DNA from: Rhodospirillales bacterium
GTDB taxonomy: Bacteria > Pseudomonadota > Alphaproteobacteria > Acetobacterales > Acetobacteraceae
Direction: 5' to 3'
Length of the DNA stretch: 7,952 bases
NCBI GenBank assembly: GCA_018971905.1
Contig: JAGWZS010000082.1
Span: forward strand, 1 to 7,952
Shown: in pieces, positions 1-6,019 of the stretch
How the letters are laid out: each line of letters begins with the position of its first letter
How positions within the stretch are numbered: position 1 is the stretch's first letter
Made by a program: the position numbers and the translations under genes
Notes under the pieces: generated by a model
Seen by the model: only the letters and a program-made list of their open reading frames with translations
The model's database searches: none
What the model was told of the DNA's origin: nothing

Positions 1-750
1 AAAGGCGTGATGCCGGATGACTACACGGCCTTCCGCAAGCAGCGTTACCGCTGGGCCTATGGCGCCATGCGGATTGTCCGCGCCAATGCCGCCGCTTTGT
101 TCAACCCCTTCAACAAGGAACTGACCGCCGGCCAGCGCTGGCACTTCATCACCGGCTGGATGCCGTGGTTTGGTGATGCGCTGGGGCTGGTGTTCCTGGC
201 CATGGGTCTGGCTTGGTCCCTGGGGCTGATTTTTGATCCAGTGCGGTTTGAATTCCCGATCGCGCTGTTCATGCTGCCTTCCATCGGCCTGTTCTTCTTC
301 AAGATCGTGCAGATCCTGGCTCTTTATAAAAACCGCGTGCCTTGCGGGTTCATGGACCGGTTGGGTGCCGCAGTGGCCGGGCTGGCGCTGAGCCATTCCA
401 TCGGCAAGGCAGTGTGGAAAGGGCTGTTCACCAACTCGCTGCCCTTCCTGCGCACACCGAAGATGGAGAACGCCCCGGCGCTGGTGCAGGGGTTGGTGAT
501 GGCCCGTGAGGAGCTGGTGATCCTGGCCCTCACCTGGGCGGCGGCGCTGGGGGTTGGCTTTGGCCACCATTGGGCGACGCTGGAAACCAGGCTGTGGGTG
601 GCGGTGCTGTTCACCCAGTCCATGCCGTACCTCGCCTCTGTCGGCACCTCCATTCTGGCGGCATTGCCTGCCAAGGCACCCAAGAAGGTGGCGGCCCCGA
701 CGGTGCAGAAGGCCCCGGCCCCGGTGTTCCACCCTGCAGTTGGGGATTGA
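1..750 (+). CDS. Family 2 processive glycosyltransferase, C-terminal part (5' end outside window)
   Basis: The frame is open from base 1, so the true start lies upstream; 249 residues are visible. The fragment begins just before the QxxRW motif (QRYRW, visible residues 14-18). In processive GT2 enzymes such as cellulose, hyaluronan and beta-glucan synthases this motif binds the growing glycan end, so the nucleotide-sugar-binding GT-A part with its D/DxD/TED motifs must be upstream. Hydrophobic segments follow at about 56-78, 85-109 and 198-222, with weaker ones at about 121-143 and 172-188, giving an inner-membrane channel-type C-terminus. The last ~25 residues are rich in Ala, Pro and Lys and look like a cytoplasmic tail. 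The conserved block around SHSIGKAVWKGLF with LPFLRTPK resembles alphaproteobacterial cellulose-synthase-like or NdvB/C-like transferases, from memory. The donor sugar and product cannot be told. A strong terminator follows 14 bases after the stop, so this gene ends its transcript. Confidence 0.85.
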   Translation, partial: KGVMPDDYTAFRKQRYRWAYGAMRIVRANAAALFNPFNKELTAGQRWHFITGWMPWFGDALGLVFLAMGLAWSLGLIFDPVRFEFPIALFMLPSIGLFFFKIVQILALYKNRVPCGFMDRLGAAVAGLALSHSIGKAVWKGLFTNSLPFLRTPKMENAPALVQGLVMAREELVILALTWAAALGVGFGHHWATLETRLWVAVLFTQSMPYLASVGTSILAALPAKAPKKVAAPTVQKAPAPVFHPAVGD

Positions 751-764
751 AGGCAAAGCTTAGC

Positions 765-797
765 AAAACCCCTCCAGGGAAACTTGGAGGGGTTTTT
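765..797 (+). terminator. Rho-independent terminator, probably bidirectional
   Basis: A perfect 12-bp inverted repeat, AAAACCCCTCCA (765-776) with TGGAGGGGTTTT (785-796), encloses an 8-base loop and runs into T residues to 797. It sits directly after the glycosyltransferase stop. On the minus strand the same hairpin also ends in TTTT, so it could stop transcripts of the convergent Hint gene, which ends about 120 bases away. No other hairpin with a T tract was seen between the two genes. Confidence 0.9.
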
Positions 798-919
798 GTT
801 GGCTGGATGAGGTGAATACGGTAGATGGTCCCGACCCATCGCGGCCACAGCCGACGCGGATGCTATCTCAAGAACGGACGCTCGACGTCGCCCAGTGTCG
901 GAGGCTTGCGCCCAGGGGC

Positions 920-1957
920 CTAGGCTGCCAGCCCTGTCCCTGAAATTCGTGCTGCCCGTGCCTCCAGCTGGTTGCGCAAGGCGGAGGGCAGTTGGCGGGC
1001 GGATTTCACCCGCGGGATGTTCATCTCCTCAATGGCGGGCGGGGCGTCACGCTCCTGCCAATTGTCGAACGCCATCCGGCTCACATTGTCGACAAAGGTT
1101 TCCGCCGCCACGCCTTCCGCGAGAATGCAGGAATGGTCAGCGATTTCAATGTGATAATACCGGAAAACCTCCGGCATCGATGGCTCCCGGGTGATCGAGC
1201 GGTTATTCACCATGGCGCCCGCCTGCACCAGCAGCCCATCCAGCAGAACGGCATGGTCGGGGGAAACCAGCAGGTCGCGCCGGGGCAGGCCATCCGCCAG
1301 CGCACCGGCCCTTATGCGCACGGGAAACACGCGCAGAGGGTCTGCGAAACGGGTGGAAACAGTTTGCACCCCAAGCCAGCTGATAGGCGCCACGCGGCCA
1401 TCCGCCAGTACCACCATGTCGCCGGTTTTCAGCGTTTCCACCGTCACTTCGCCATCCGGCGTTTCCACTGCCGTCCCAGCCAGGAAACAGTAGCAAACCG
1501 CCGTGCCGCTGTTCAAATTCCAGTTCGCGCCGTGCGGGTCGTTCGGGCCGGTCGAGATTGTGAGGTCGAGCCTGGTGCCCGGCCAAACAGAAGGGTTTTT
1601 GGAAAACAGGAAATATTTTCCGGTGGTTGAATCCTCGAAAATGAAGCCCAGCACCGTTCCGGTCGTTTCATCTGTGGCAGTGCCGATGTAGGTCTGCACG
1701 TCCGTCTGCCCAACGATCGTGAAATGCTCGCCGCCAGAGAGCACCGGAGAGCTGTTTGGCGATTCGACCGTTTGCGGGCGAATCGGAAATGGGCTCGCGA
1801 CAACATAATCGTCTCCGCCCGCCGGGTTGATGTTGTAGGCGTAGAGACTTTCGCTGGGGTTGCCGAACTGATTGTCCTGGCCGCCCGCGCCCTCGCCGGG
1901 GTTATGAGGCTCATCCCCGCCGTCAGAAAACTGATCAAGATTATGTTGGTCGCTCAT
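920..1957 (-). CDS. Hint-domain (Hedgehog/intein, Hint_2-type) protein with uncharacterised N-terminal region
   Basis: 345 residues from the ATG at 1957. A GTG two codons earlier (1963) is also in frame, but GCGAGG lies about 5 bases before the ATG and only the ATG is properly spaced. The Hint domain spans roughly residues 155-300. CFLAGT starts at Cys157, the expected nucleophile of block A. VSPDHAVLLDG with His235 corresponds to block B, and YYHIEIADHSCILAEG with FVDN matches the C-terminal Hint blocks. There is no terminal His-Asn splice junction followed by Cys/Ser/Thr, so autocleavage would fit better than protein splicing; that is inference. Residues 1-50 are acidic and rich in Gly, Asn and Asp. 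Residues ~78-155 form a probable beta-rich domain (IGTATDETTG, GFIFEDSTTGKYFLFS) of no family I can name. There is no signal peptide or membrane segment. Stand-alone Hint_2 proteins are common in Acetobacteraceae and Rhodobacteraceae, and their role is generally unknown. The gene stands alone between an AT-rich gap and a convergent gene. Confidence 0.85.
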   Translation of the reverse strand: MSDQHNLDQFSDGGDEPHNPGEGAGGQDNQFGNPSESLYAYNINPAGGDDYVVASPFPIRPQTVESPNSSPVLSGGEHFTIVGQTDVQTYIGTATDETTGTVLGFIFEDSTTGKYFLFSKNPSVWPGTRLDLTISTGPNDPHGANWNLNSGTAVCYCFLAGTAVETPDGEVTVETLKTGDMVVLADGRVAPISWLGVQTVSTRFADPLRVFPVRIRAGALADGLPRRDLLVSPDHAVLLDGLLVQAGAMVNNRSITREPSMPEVFRYYHIEIADHSCILAEGVAAETFVDNVSRMAFDNWQERDAPPAIEEMNIPRVKSARQLPSALRNQLEARAARISGTGLAA

Positions 1958-2026
1958 GTACACCTCGCTGCCGATTGCAAGACGTGTATCTATTTTGTGC
2001 TAAAGATTTATTAATTCCGAAATGAT

Positions 2027-2054
2027 AACATAGTCGCCGCGATTTTATTTACAA
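2027..2054 (-). promoter_or_regulatory. Candidate sigma70-type promoter for the Hint gene
   Basis: On the minus strand, TTGTAA (2054-2049) and TATGTT (2032-2027) are separated by 16 bases and each matches 4 of 6 consensus positions. Transcription would start near 2020, giving a leader of about 60 bases before the ATG at 1957. The whole gap is AT-rich, so chance matches are likely and other placements are possible. Confidence 0.3.
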
Positions 2055-2155
2055 TCCATAAATACCATCAAAATTTATGAACATTATGCAATATAAAACT
2101 TAAAATATATTTTTGTATCATTTTTTCAATCGCCGGTTGCGGCGCGTCTGTAATT

Positions 2156-2890
2156 TCAAGCGGCTTCATCAAGGCGCACGAAGCGCGCCCCGCTGGCCTG
2201 CAAGGCCGCCAGCCCGGCGGCAATGCCAGCCCCGCTGGAGCGCCTGGGCTGGTTGATATGACCTTCGATGACATCGCCGTCTTGCGCGGCTTTTATCCGG
2301 GCCGCCACCATCTCCGCAGGCAGCGAGGCGCCCGCATCCGAAACCAGTGAGTAGCCTGCCACGCGCGCGCCCAGCGCCTCGATTCGCGGCACGACCGACG
2401 GGGTATAGAGTCCCGCGGCACCCCGGTACCAAACCGGATGCCGACCCGTGACCTTATAAATTGCCGCCGCCCCGCCCGCGATTTCCGCTTCAATGGCCGG
2501 CCAGCTTCCCGCCACCTCCAGCCCATACACGCGCTGCATGCCCAGCACCGGCGGCAAATGCCGCGCGCCATGGTTTTCCAGCGTGAACACATCGCGGTGT
2601 TTCAGAAAAAAAGACAACCCGTCCGGATTCATCCGCATCCACACAGCGGTGATGAAAATGGTGGCGGGAATGCTCCGCTCCACCAGCAGATTGGCGATGC
2701 GCGGGTCGAAATGGCCGGGGCAGGCATCCAGCGTTACCGCCACGCGGCGCGGGCCGGGCTGGGGGTTCAGCCGCAACACCGGCTCCACCAGGCCGTCTTT
2801 CCGTGCAGTCCCCAGCGCCAGCGGCGCTGCCAACCCGCCATACATAAATTGACGGCGGGAGATGCTCCCGCCGCCACAGCAATCACACAT
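2156..2890 (-). CDS. Polysaccharide deacetylase-like (NodB-fold) protein with Tat signal
   Basis: 244 residues. The ATG at 2890 is preceded by GAAGG about 7 bases upstream. Residues 11-16 (SRRQFM) followed by a short hydrophobic stretch (17-27) look like a twin-arginine export signal, so the protein probably acts in the periplasm; the extreme N-terminus is Cys-rich (CDCC). The NodB/carbohydrate esterase 4 layout is recognisable. Motif 1 is TLDACPG (53-59), keeping the first Asp (Asp55) but replacing the second with Ala. Motif 2 is HGARH (His107, His111), the usual metal ligands. The motif 3 region is YRGAAGLY with Arg156, and the final motif is VIEGHIN with His211. The family removes N- or O-acetyl groups from chitin oligomers, peptidoglycan or other glycans; the substrate here is unknown. 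The start lies 14 bases after the stop of the methylthioadenosine phosphorylase, so the two are probably co-transcribed. The altered motif 1 means activity should not be assumed. Confidence 0.8.
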   Translation of the reverse strand: MCDCCGGGSISRRQFMYGGLAAPLALGTARKDGLVEPVLRLNPQPGPRRVAVTLDACPGHFDPRIANLLVERSIPATIFITAVWMRMNPDGLSFFLKHRDVFTLENHGARHLPPVLGMQRVYGLEVAGSWPAIEAEIAGGAAAIYKVTGRHPVWYRGAAGLYTPSVVPRIEALGARVAGYSLVSDAGASLPAEMVAARIKAAQDGDVIEGHINQPRRSSGAGIAAGLAALQASGARFVRLDEAA

Positions 2891-2904
2891 CTTATGCCTT
2901 CAGA

Positions 2905-3789
2905 TTAAGCTTTCAAAACGCGGCCGGCCACGGCTCCCAATTTCCGAACCATGTCCGGGTCGCGCAGCTCTTTTTTGGTGATCAAGGCGTGGCTGAGCGA
3001 CATATCGCAGCCATGCGGGCAAACCGGGCGCGGCGCGGCAATACGCGGCAGCACATCCTTCACCAAGGCGCGCGCCTTATCGGCATTATCCAGCAGCACC
3101 TTCACCACCTGGTCCACGGTTACGGCGTCATGGCCCTCGTGCCAGCAATCGTAATCGGTCACCATCGCCACGGTGGCGTAGTCCATCTCCGCCTCGCGGG
3201 CGAGCTTGGCTTCCGGCATGTTGGTCATGCCAATCACCGAGCATCCCCAGGAGCGGTAGAGATTGCTCTCCGCCAGGGTAGAGAATTGCGGGCCTTCCAT
3301 AACAAGGTAGGTGCCGCCGCGCGTGTAAGGCAGGTCCAGCGCTTTCAGGCTTTCTTCCAGCGCATCACCCAAACGGCCGCAAACCGGGTGCGCCATGGAA
3401 ACATGCGCCACGCAGCCAGGGCCAAAGAAGCTCTTCTCGCGGGCAAAAGAGCGGTCGATAAACTGATCCACAATCACGAAATGCCCTGGCGGCAGCTCTT
3501 CTTTCAGCGAGCCGACGGCAGAGAGGGAAATAATATCCGTCACACCCAAACGCTTGAACGCATCGATGTTGGCGCGGTAGTTCAGCGCGCTTGGCGAGAT
3601 TTTATGCCCGCGCCCGTGCCGGGGCAGAAACACCACCCTCAGGCCCTCATACTCACCAAGCAGAAACTCGTCGGATGGGTCGCCCCAGGGCGTTTCGATC
3701 TTTGCCCACGCGGGGTTCTTCAGACCGTTGATGTCCTGAATTCCCGAGCCGCCGATGATGCCGATGACAGGTTGCTTTGTTGCGCTCAT
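2905..3789 (-). CDS. mtnP: S-methyl-5'-thioadenosine phosphorylase
   Basis: 294 residues from the ATG at 3789. GGGGAG (3802-3797 on the minus strand) sits 7 bases upstream; the in-frame GTG at 3795 has no usable spacing and is rejected. The enzyme splits 5'-methylthioadenosine with phosphate into adenine and methylthioribose-1-phosphate, the entry to methionine salvage, and clears a by-product of polyamine and homoserine-lactone synthesis. Visible family marks are GGSG (13-16), RHGRGH (57-62) and NYRAN (70-74) at the phosphate/ribose site, DQFIDRS (108-114), EGPQFST (165-171), MTNMPEA (188-194) and TDYDCWHEGHDAV (211-223). The MTNMPEA and DYDCW blocks favour methylthioadenosine over plain purine nucleosides. 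Length is normal for the family and the protein is cytoplasmic. It precedes the deacetylase gene by 14 bases; other salvage genes (mtnA and so on) are not in the window. Confidence 0.93.
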   Translation of the reverse strand: MSATKQPVIGIIGGSGIQDINGLKNPAWAKIETPWGDPSDEFLLGEYEGLRVVFLPRHGRGHKISPSALNYRANIDAFKRLGVTDIISLSAVGSLKEELPPGHFVIVDQFIDRSFAREKSFFGPGCVAHVSMAHPVCGRLGDALEESLKALDLPYTRGGTYLVMEGPQFSTLAESNLYRSWGCSVIGMTNMPEAKLAREAEMDYATVAMVTDYDCWHEGHDAVTVDQVVKVLLDNADKARALVKDVLPRIAAPRPVCPHGCDMSLSHALITKKELRDPDMVRKLGAVAGRVLKA

Positions 3790-3806
3790 CTCCACACTCC
3801 CCAGAG

Positions 3807-3840
3807 TAAAAGTACCGCCTTTTTATTAGGAAGCGGCACT
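3807..3840 (-). terminator. Possible intrinsic terminator or attenuator between helicase and mtnP
   Basis: On the minus strand AGTGCCGC (3840-3833) can pair with GCGGTACT (3818-3811) through 8 bp including one G-U, with a 14-base A-rich loop, followed by TTTA. It lies 28 bases after the helicase stop and just before the mtnP ribosome-binding site. It could end the helicase transcript or act as a partial terminator inside a longer one. The T tract is short, hence modest confidence. Confidence 0.4.
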
Positions 3841-3867
3841 TGTGGATTCTATGATCGAAATCAAACC

Positions 3868-5106
3868 TTACGCAACCTTGCGCTTCTCCTGATATTGCGG
3901 GCGCTGCGGCTTGATCTTGCGCACCTGCATATCCGGGTGGCGGGCCGGCTTTTTCACCGGCATGGCCTGTTTCGGCCGCTCGCCGCCGGCCACCTTCATG
4001 GTAACGCCGGTCAGCTTTTCAATCTGCTTCAGGTACGGCAGCTCCGTCGCGTCGCAGAACGCCACCGCCACGCCTTCCGCGCCGTTGCGCGCGGTGCGGC
4101 CAATGCGGTGCACATAGCTTTCCGGCTCGTTCGGCAGCTCGAAATTGATAACGTGGGAGACCGCGTTCACATCGATGCCGCGGGCGGCGATGTCTGTTGC
4201 CACCAGGGCGCGAACTTCACCGGCCTTGAATGCATCCAACGCCCGCTGGCGCTGGTTTTGGCTGAGATTGCCATGCAGCGCCGCTGACGAAATTTTGGAA
4301 TTGTTCAGCATCATCGCCACACGGTCCGCACCGCGCTTGGTGCGGGTGAACACGATGGTGCGGGCGAATTCTGGCTGGTGCAGCAGCTTAATCAGAAGGT
4401 TCCGCTTCTCGGGCCCTTCGGCGAAATACACGCTCTGCTCGATCTTCCGGGGCGTGGAAGACACCGTCTCGATCTCCACCCGCACCGGCTCGCGCAGCAA
4501 CCCGTTGGCCAGCTTGGCGATTTCCGCCGGCATGGTGGCGGAGAACAAGGCCGACTGGCGACGGCCCGGCAGGGCTGCCACAACCTTGCGGATGTCTGGC
4601 ATGAAGCCGAGGTCCAGCATACGGTCTGCTTCGTCCAGTACGAAGAACTGGCATTGGTCGATAATCAGCTCGCGGGTGTTCATCAGATCCACCACGCGGC
4701 CTGGGCAGCCCACCACGATGTCCGCGCCGCGCATCATGCGCTGCACCTGGCTGTAACGGCTCACACCGCCCACCACCAGCACGGTGCGCAGGCCAAGCCC
4801 GGCGCCGAATTTCTTGATCTCCTGCTCAATCTGCACCGCCAGCTCGCGCGTGGGGGCCAGCACCAGGGCGCGGGTGGAGAAGCGGCGGCTATGCAGCTTC
4901 TCGGTCGCGAAGGCCTGCAGCATGGGCAGAGAGAAAGCCGCGGTTTTGCCGGTGCCGGTCTGGGCGATGCCCAGAACATCCCGCCCCTGAAGCCCATGCG
5001 GGATGGATTTTTCCTGAATGGGGGTGGGCTTCACGAACCCGGCGGCCCGCAGCGCCCCCACAATGGCAGGCGCAAAACCAAAGCTTTCAAACGTAATATC
5101 ACTCAC
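3868..5106 (-). CDS. rhlE: DEAD-box ATP-dependent RNA helicase, RhlE type
   Basis: An ATP-driven RNA unwinding protein, probably involved in ribosome assembly, mRNA turnover and cold adaptation. Counting from the upstream ATG (5115): Phe and TPIQ of the Q motif (up to 34), AQTGTGKT (51-58, Walker A), PTREL (88-92), GG (116-117), CPGR (137-140), DEAD (161-164), SAT (192-194), FTRTK (256-260), HGNLSQNQR (281-289), ATDIAARGIDV (306-316) and HRIGRTAR (336-343). All core motifs are present, with Cys in place of the usual Thr of TPGR. A short basic tail (from ~378) rich in Lys, Arg and Pro follows, as in RhlE proteins. Start choice: GGAG directly abuts the ATG at 5115, leaving no spacer, whereas it lies 9 bases before the GTG at 5106. 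The GTG start (SDITFESFGF) is therefore preferred; the ATG adds only three residues. A decayed IS element begins about 230 bases upstream. Confidence 0.93.
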   Translation of the reverse strand: MSDITFESFGFAPAIVGALRAAGFVKPTPIQEKSIPHGLQGRDVLGIAQTGTGKTAAFSLPMLQAFATEKLHSRRFSTRALVLAPTRELAVQIEQEIKKFGAGLGLRTVLVVGGVSRYSQVQRMMRGADIVVGCPGRVVDLMNTRELIIDQCQFFVLDEADRMLDLGFMPDIRKVVAALPGRRQSALFSATMPAEIAKLANGLLREPVRVEIETVSSTPRKIEQSVYFAEGPEKRNLLIKLLHQPEFARTIVFTRTKRGADRVAMMLNNSKISSAALHGNLSQNQRQRALDAFKAGEVRALVATDIAARGIDVNAVSHVINFELPNEPESYVHRIGRTARNGAEGVAVAFCDATELPYLKQIEKLTGVTMKVAGGERPKQAMPVKKPARHPDMQVRKIKPQRPQYQEKRKVA

Positions 5107-5115
5107 AACAAACAT

Positions 5116-5344
5116 CTCCGCCGCCGAAGGCCCATGCCCTGGCGGTCAATGTCCGGTATCCCATGCGCGAATCTGGAAAAGGACGGTGCAAATCAGCCCG
5201 TTAAGGGCGTCCCCGCCCTGTAAAGCACGCGCCGCCACGTCTGATTCGCGCCATGGCAGCAAGCGGGCATCCCTTACGCTGGGAAAGCCAAGCGACGCAA
5301 GGGGTTTATGATGCAGAGCAGCATCTGCGGCAAAAAAACGACAC
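5116..5344. other. Non-coding stretch upstream of the helicase gene
   Basis: No convincing gene. Minus-strand reading from the ATG at 5346 gives a 66-residue open frame ending at 5146, with no ribosome-binding site seen and no family I recognise. Part of it may be sequence flanking the broken IS end. The promoter of rhlE should lie here: TTGACC occurs on the minus strand at 5149-5144, but no good -10 box follows it. The 5' leader of the helicase would also fall here. Nothing resembling a known structured RNA was recognised. Confidence 0.5.
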
Positions 5345-5467
5345 ATTGACAAAGGCGATCCCGCTCAGAACACGCCGATCATCAACAGGCTTCTTGCCAT
5401 GGCTCTTCGGAAAATACGGCTCAAGCCGGGACATTTACTTGTCCGTCAGCCGGTACAGGCTGCTCAT
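5345..5467 (-). pseudogene. Truncated, nonsense-interrupted IS5-family transposase (orfA start)
   Basis: The minus-strand frame from ATG 5467 reads MSSLYRLTDK, then TAA (5437-5435), then MSRLEPYFPKSHGK, KPVDDRRVLSGIAFVN. IS427-type transposases begin in this way, with Gln where the stop now stands (LTDEQMARLEP-like), so one change has made a nonsense codon. Similarity ends after AFVN: the usual NRNGLRW continuation is replaced by unrelated sequence running to a stop. About 40 residues of a transposase of some 250-280 remain. The normal catalytic DDE residues are absent, so it cannot be active. The preserved GAGGAG, 7 bases before the ATG, supports this being the original start. Confidence 0.8.
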
Positions 5468-5531
5468 CATCAATCTCCTCGCGGCGCTTGGATCAGACCA
5501 GCTAAACCGAATCAATGGGTCCTGAGCCTAA
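5345..5531 (-). mobile_element. Remnant of an IS5-family (IS427/IS1031-like) insertion sequence, left end only
   Basis: On the minus strand this runs from a probable terminal inverted repeat (GGCTCAGGACCCATTG, 5528-5513) through a leader and ribosome-binding site (GAGGAG, 5480-5475) into the beginning of a transposase frame, then stops abruptly near 5345. The terminal sequence and the protein motifs match IS5-family elements of the alphaproteobacterial IS427/IS1031 type as I remember them. TTA (5531-5529) immediately outside the putative end fits the TNA target used by this group. No matching copy of the repeat was seen in the opposite orientation at lower coordinates, so the other end and most of the element have been lost. 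Confidence 0.7.
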
Positions 5532-5577
5532 AGCCATCGCACTCTAAAGCGTCACCGCTCTGGGGCCGGCTTTTTTT
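5530..5577 (+). terminator. Weak terminator-like structure
   Basis: AAAGCC (5530-5535) can pair with GGCTTT (5568-5573) around a small internal hairpin (AGCG/CGCT), and seven T residues follow (5571-5577). No plus-strand gene precedes it, so it may be the terminator of something lost next to the IS end, or chance. Confidence 0.25.
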
Positions 5578-5626
5578 GCAGCCATAAAGGCAACTCAACC
5601 GCCATATGTTTTCTGGCAAGAAGCTC

Positions 5627-5655
5627 TTGCAGGCGTGACAACAACAGGCTACCTA
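5627..5655 (+). promoter_or_regulatory. Candidate promoter for the tRNA genes
   Basis: TTGCAG (5627-5632) and TACCTA (5650-5655) are 17 bases apart and would place the start about 15 bases before tRNA-Thr. The -35 box is reasonable and preceded by C (CTTG), as in alphaproteobacterial promoters; the -10 match is poor. Confidence 0.3.
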
Positions 5656-5677
5656 GCGCGCCACAATCGCGGGTTTC

Positions 5678-5752
5678 GCTGTCATAGCTCAGGGGTAGAG
5701 CACTTCATTGGTAATGAAGAGGTCCTGGGTTCAATTCCCAGTGACAGCACCA
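5678..5752 (+). tRNA. tRNA-Thr (anticodon GGT)
   Basis: A complete cloverleaf can be drawn by hand. The acceptor GCTGTCA (5678-5684) pairs with TGACAGC (5742-5748). The D stem is GCTC/GAGC. The anticodon stem CTTCA/TGAAG encloses the loop TTGGTAA with anticodon GGT (5710-5712), and the T arm is CTGGG-TTCAATT-CCCAG. The discriminator is A (5749) and CCA is encoded (5750-5752). It reads ACC and ACT codons. It is followed 48 bases later by tRNA-Phe on the same strand, so a joint transcript is likely. Confidence 0.97.
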
Positions 5753-5800
5753 GCGAGCTTGCAATGGGGGGCCTGATCCGTTAGGCAGCCTTGACCAAGG

Positions 5801-5876
5801 GCCCAGATAGCTCAGTTGGTAGAGCATGCGACTGAAAATCGCAGTGTCGCTGGTTCGATTCCGGCTCTGGGCACCA
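5801..5876 (+). tRNA. tRNA-Phe (anticodon GAA)
   Basis: The acceptor GCCCAGA (5801-5807) pairs with TCTGGGC (5866-5872). The D stem is GCTC/GAGC. The anticodon stem TGCGA/TCGCA encloses CTGAAAA with anticodon GAA (5834-5836), and the T arm is GCTGG-TTCGATT-CCGGC with one G-U pair. The discriminator is A (5873) and CCA is encoded (5874-5876). It reads TTC and TTT codons. Confidence 0.97.
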
Positions 5877-5975
5877 TTTCCCCTCACACCCCGAAGCTCA
5901 AGCAGGTGGCAAGCACGTTGGCCTCTGGCCCGAGCCTGTTAACAAAAATGTGTTTTCTTTAAAAAACTTTTCGTT

Positions 5976-6001
5976 CCAGCATAAGAAGGCTGGTTTTTTT
6001 T
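5976..6001 (+). terminator. Probable terminator of the tRNA transcript
   Basis: CCAGC (5976-5980) pairs with GCTGG (5989-5993) across an 8-base loop and is followed at once by eight T residues (5994-6001). The stem is only 5 bp but the T tract is long. It lies about 100 bases after tRNA-Phe, in an AT-rich spacer. Confidence 0.55.
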
Positions 6002-6019
6002 GCAGGCCAAGGCTAGACA

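Noticed and set aside
324..848. 174-residue minus-strand frame over the glycosyltransferase
   Set aside because: It is antisense to the GT2 gene and crosses its strong terminator; no motif was seen.
992..1630. 212-residue plus-strand frame opposite the Hint gene
   Set aside because: It is antisense to a gene with clear Hint motifs and is rich in Arg/His without any family pattern.
920..1957. True intein with protein splicing
   Set aside because: There is no C-terminal His-Asn junction with a following Cys/Ser/Thr and no host extein; a Hint_2-type domain fits better.
2115..2150. Terminator after the deacetylase gene
   Set aside because: CGCCG/CGGCG can form a short hairpin, but on the transcribed strand it is followed by A rather than T residues.
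3790..3867. SAM or other methionine-linked riboswitch before mtnP
   Set aside because: The gap is only 78 bases and holds a single hairpin; none of the conserved riboswitch cores was seen.
2989..4287. 432-residue plus-strand open frame opposite mtnP and rhlE
   Set aside because: It lies antisense across two well-supported genes, its composition (rich in His, Arg, Ala and Gln) is typical of a high-GC shadow frame, and no domain or ribosome-binding site was recognised.
4378..5223. 281-residue plus-strand open frame opposite the 5' half of rhlE
   Set aside because: It is a shadow of the helicase, with low-complexity His/Gln/Gly-rich translation and no recognisable motif.
5253..5525. 90-residue plus-strand frame across the IS remnant
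   Set aside because: It lacks a ribosome-binding site and overlaps the better-supported minus-strand transposase fragment.
5678..5876. tRNA genes as the attachment site of an integrated island
   Set aside because: No integrase gene and no repeated copy of either tRNA 3' end was found in the window.
5705..5887. Minus-strand 60-residue frame over the tRNA genes
   Set aside because: It is an artefact of translating tRNA genes in reverse, a well-known spurious annotation.
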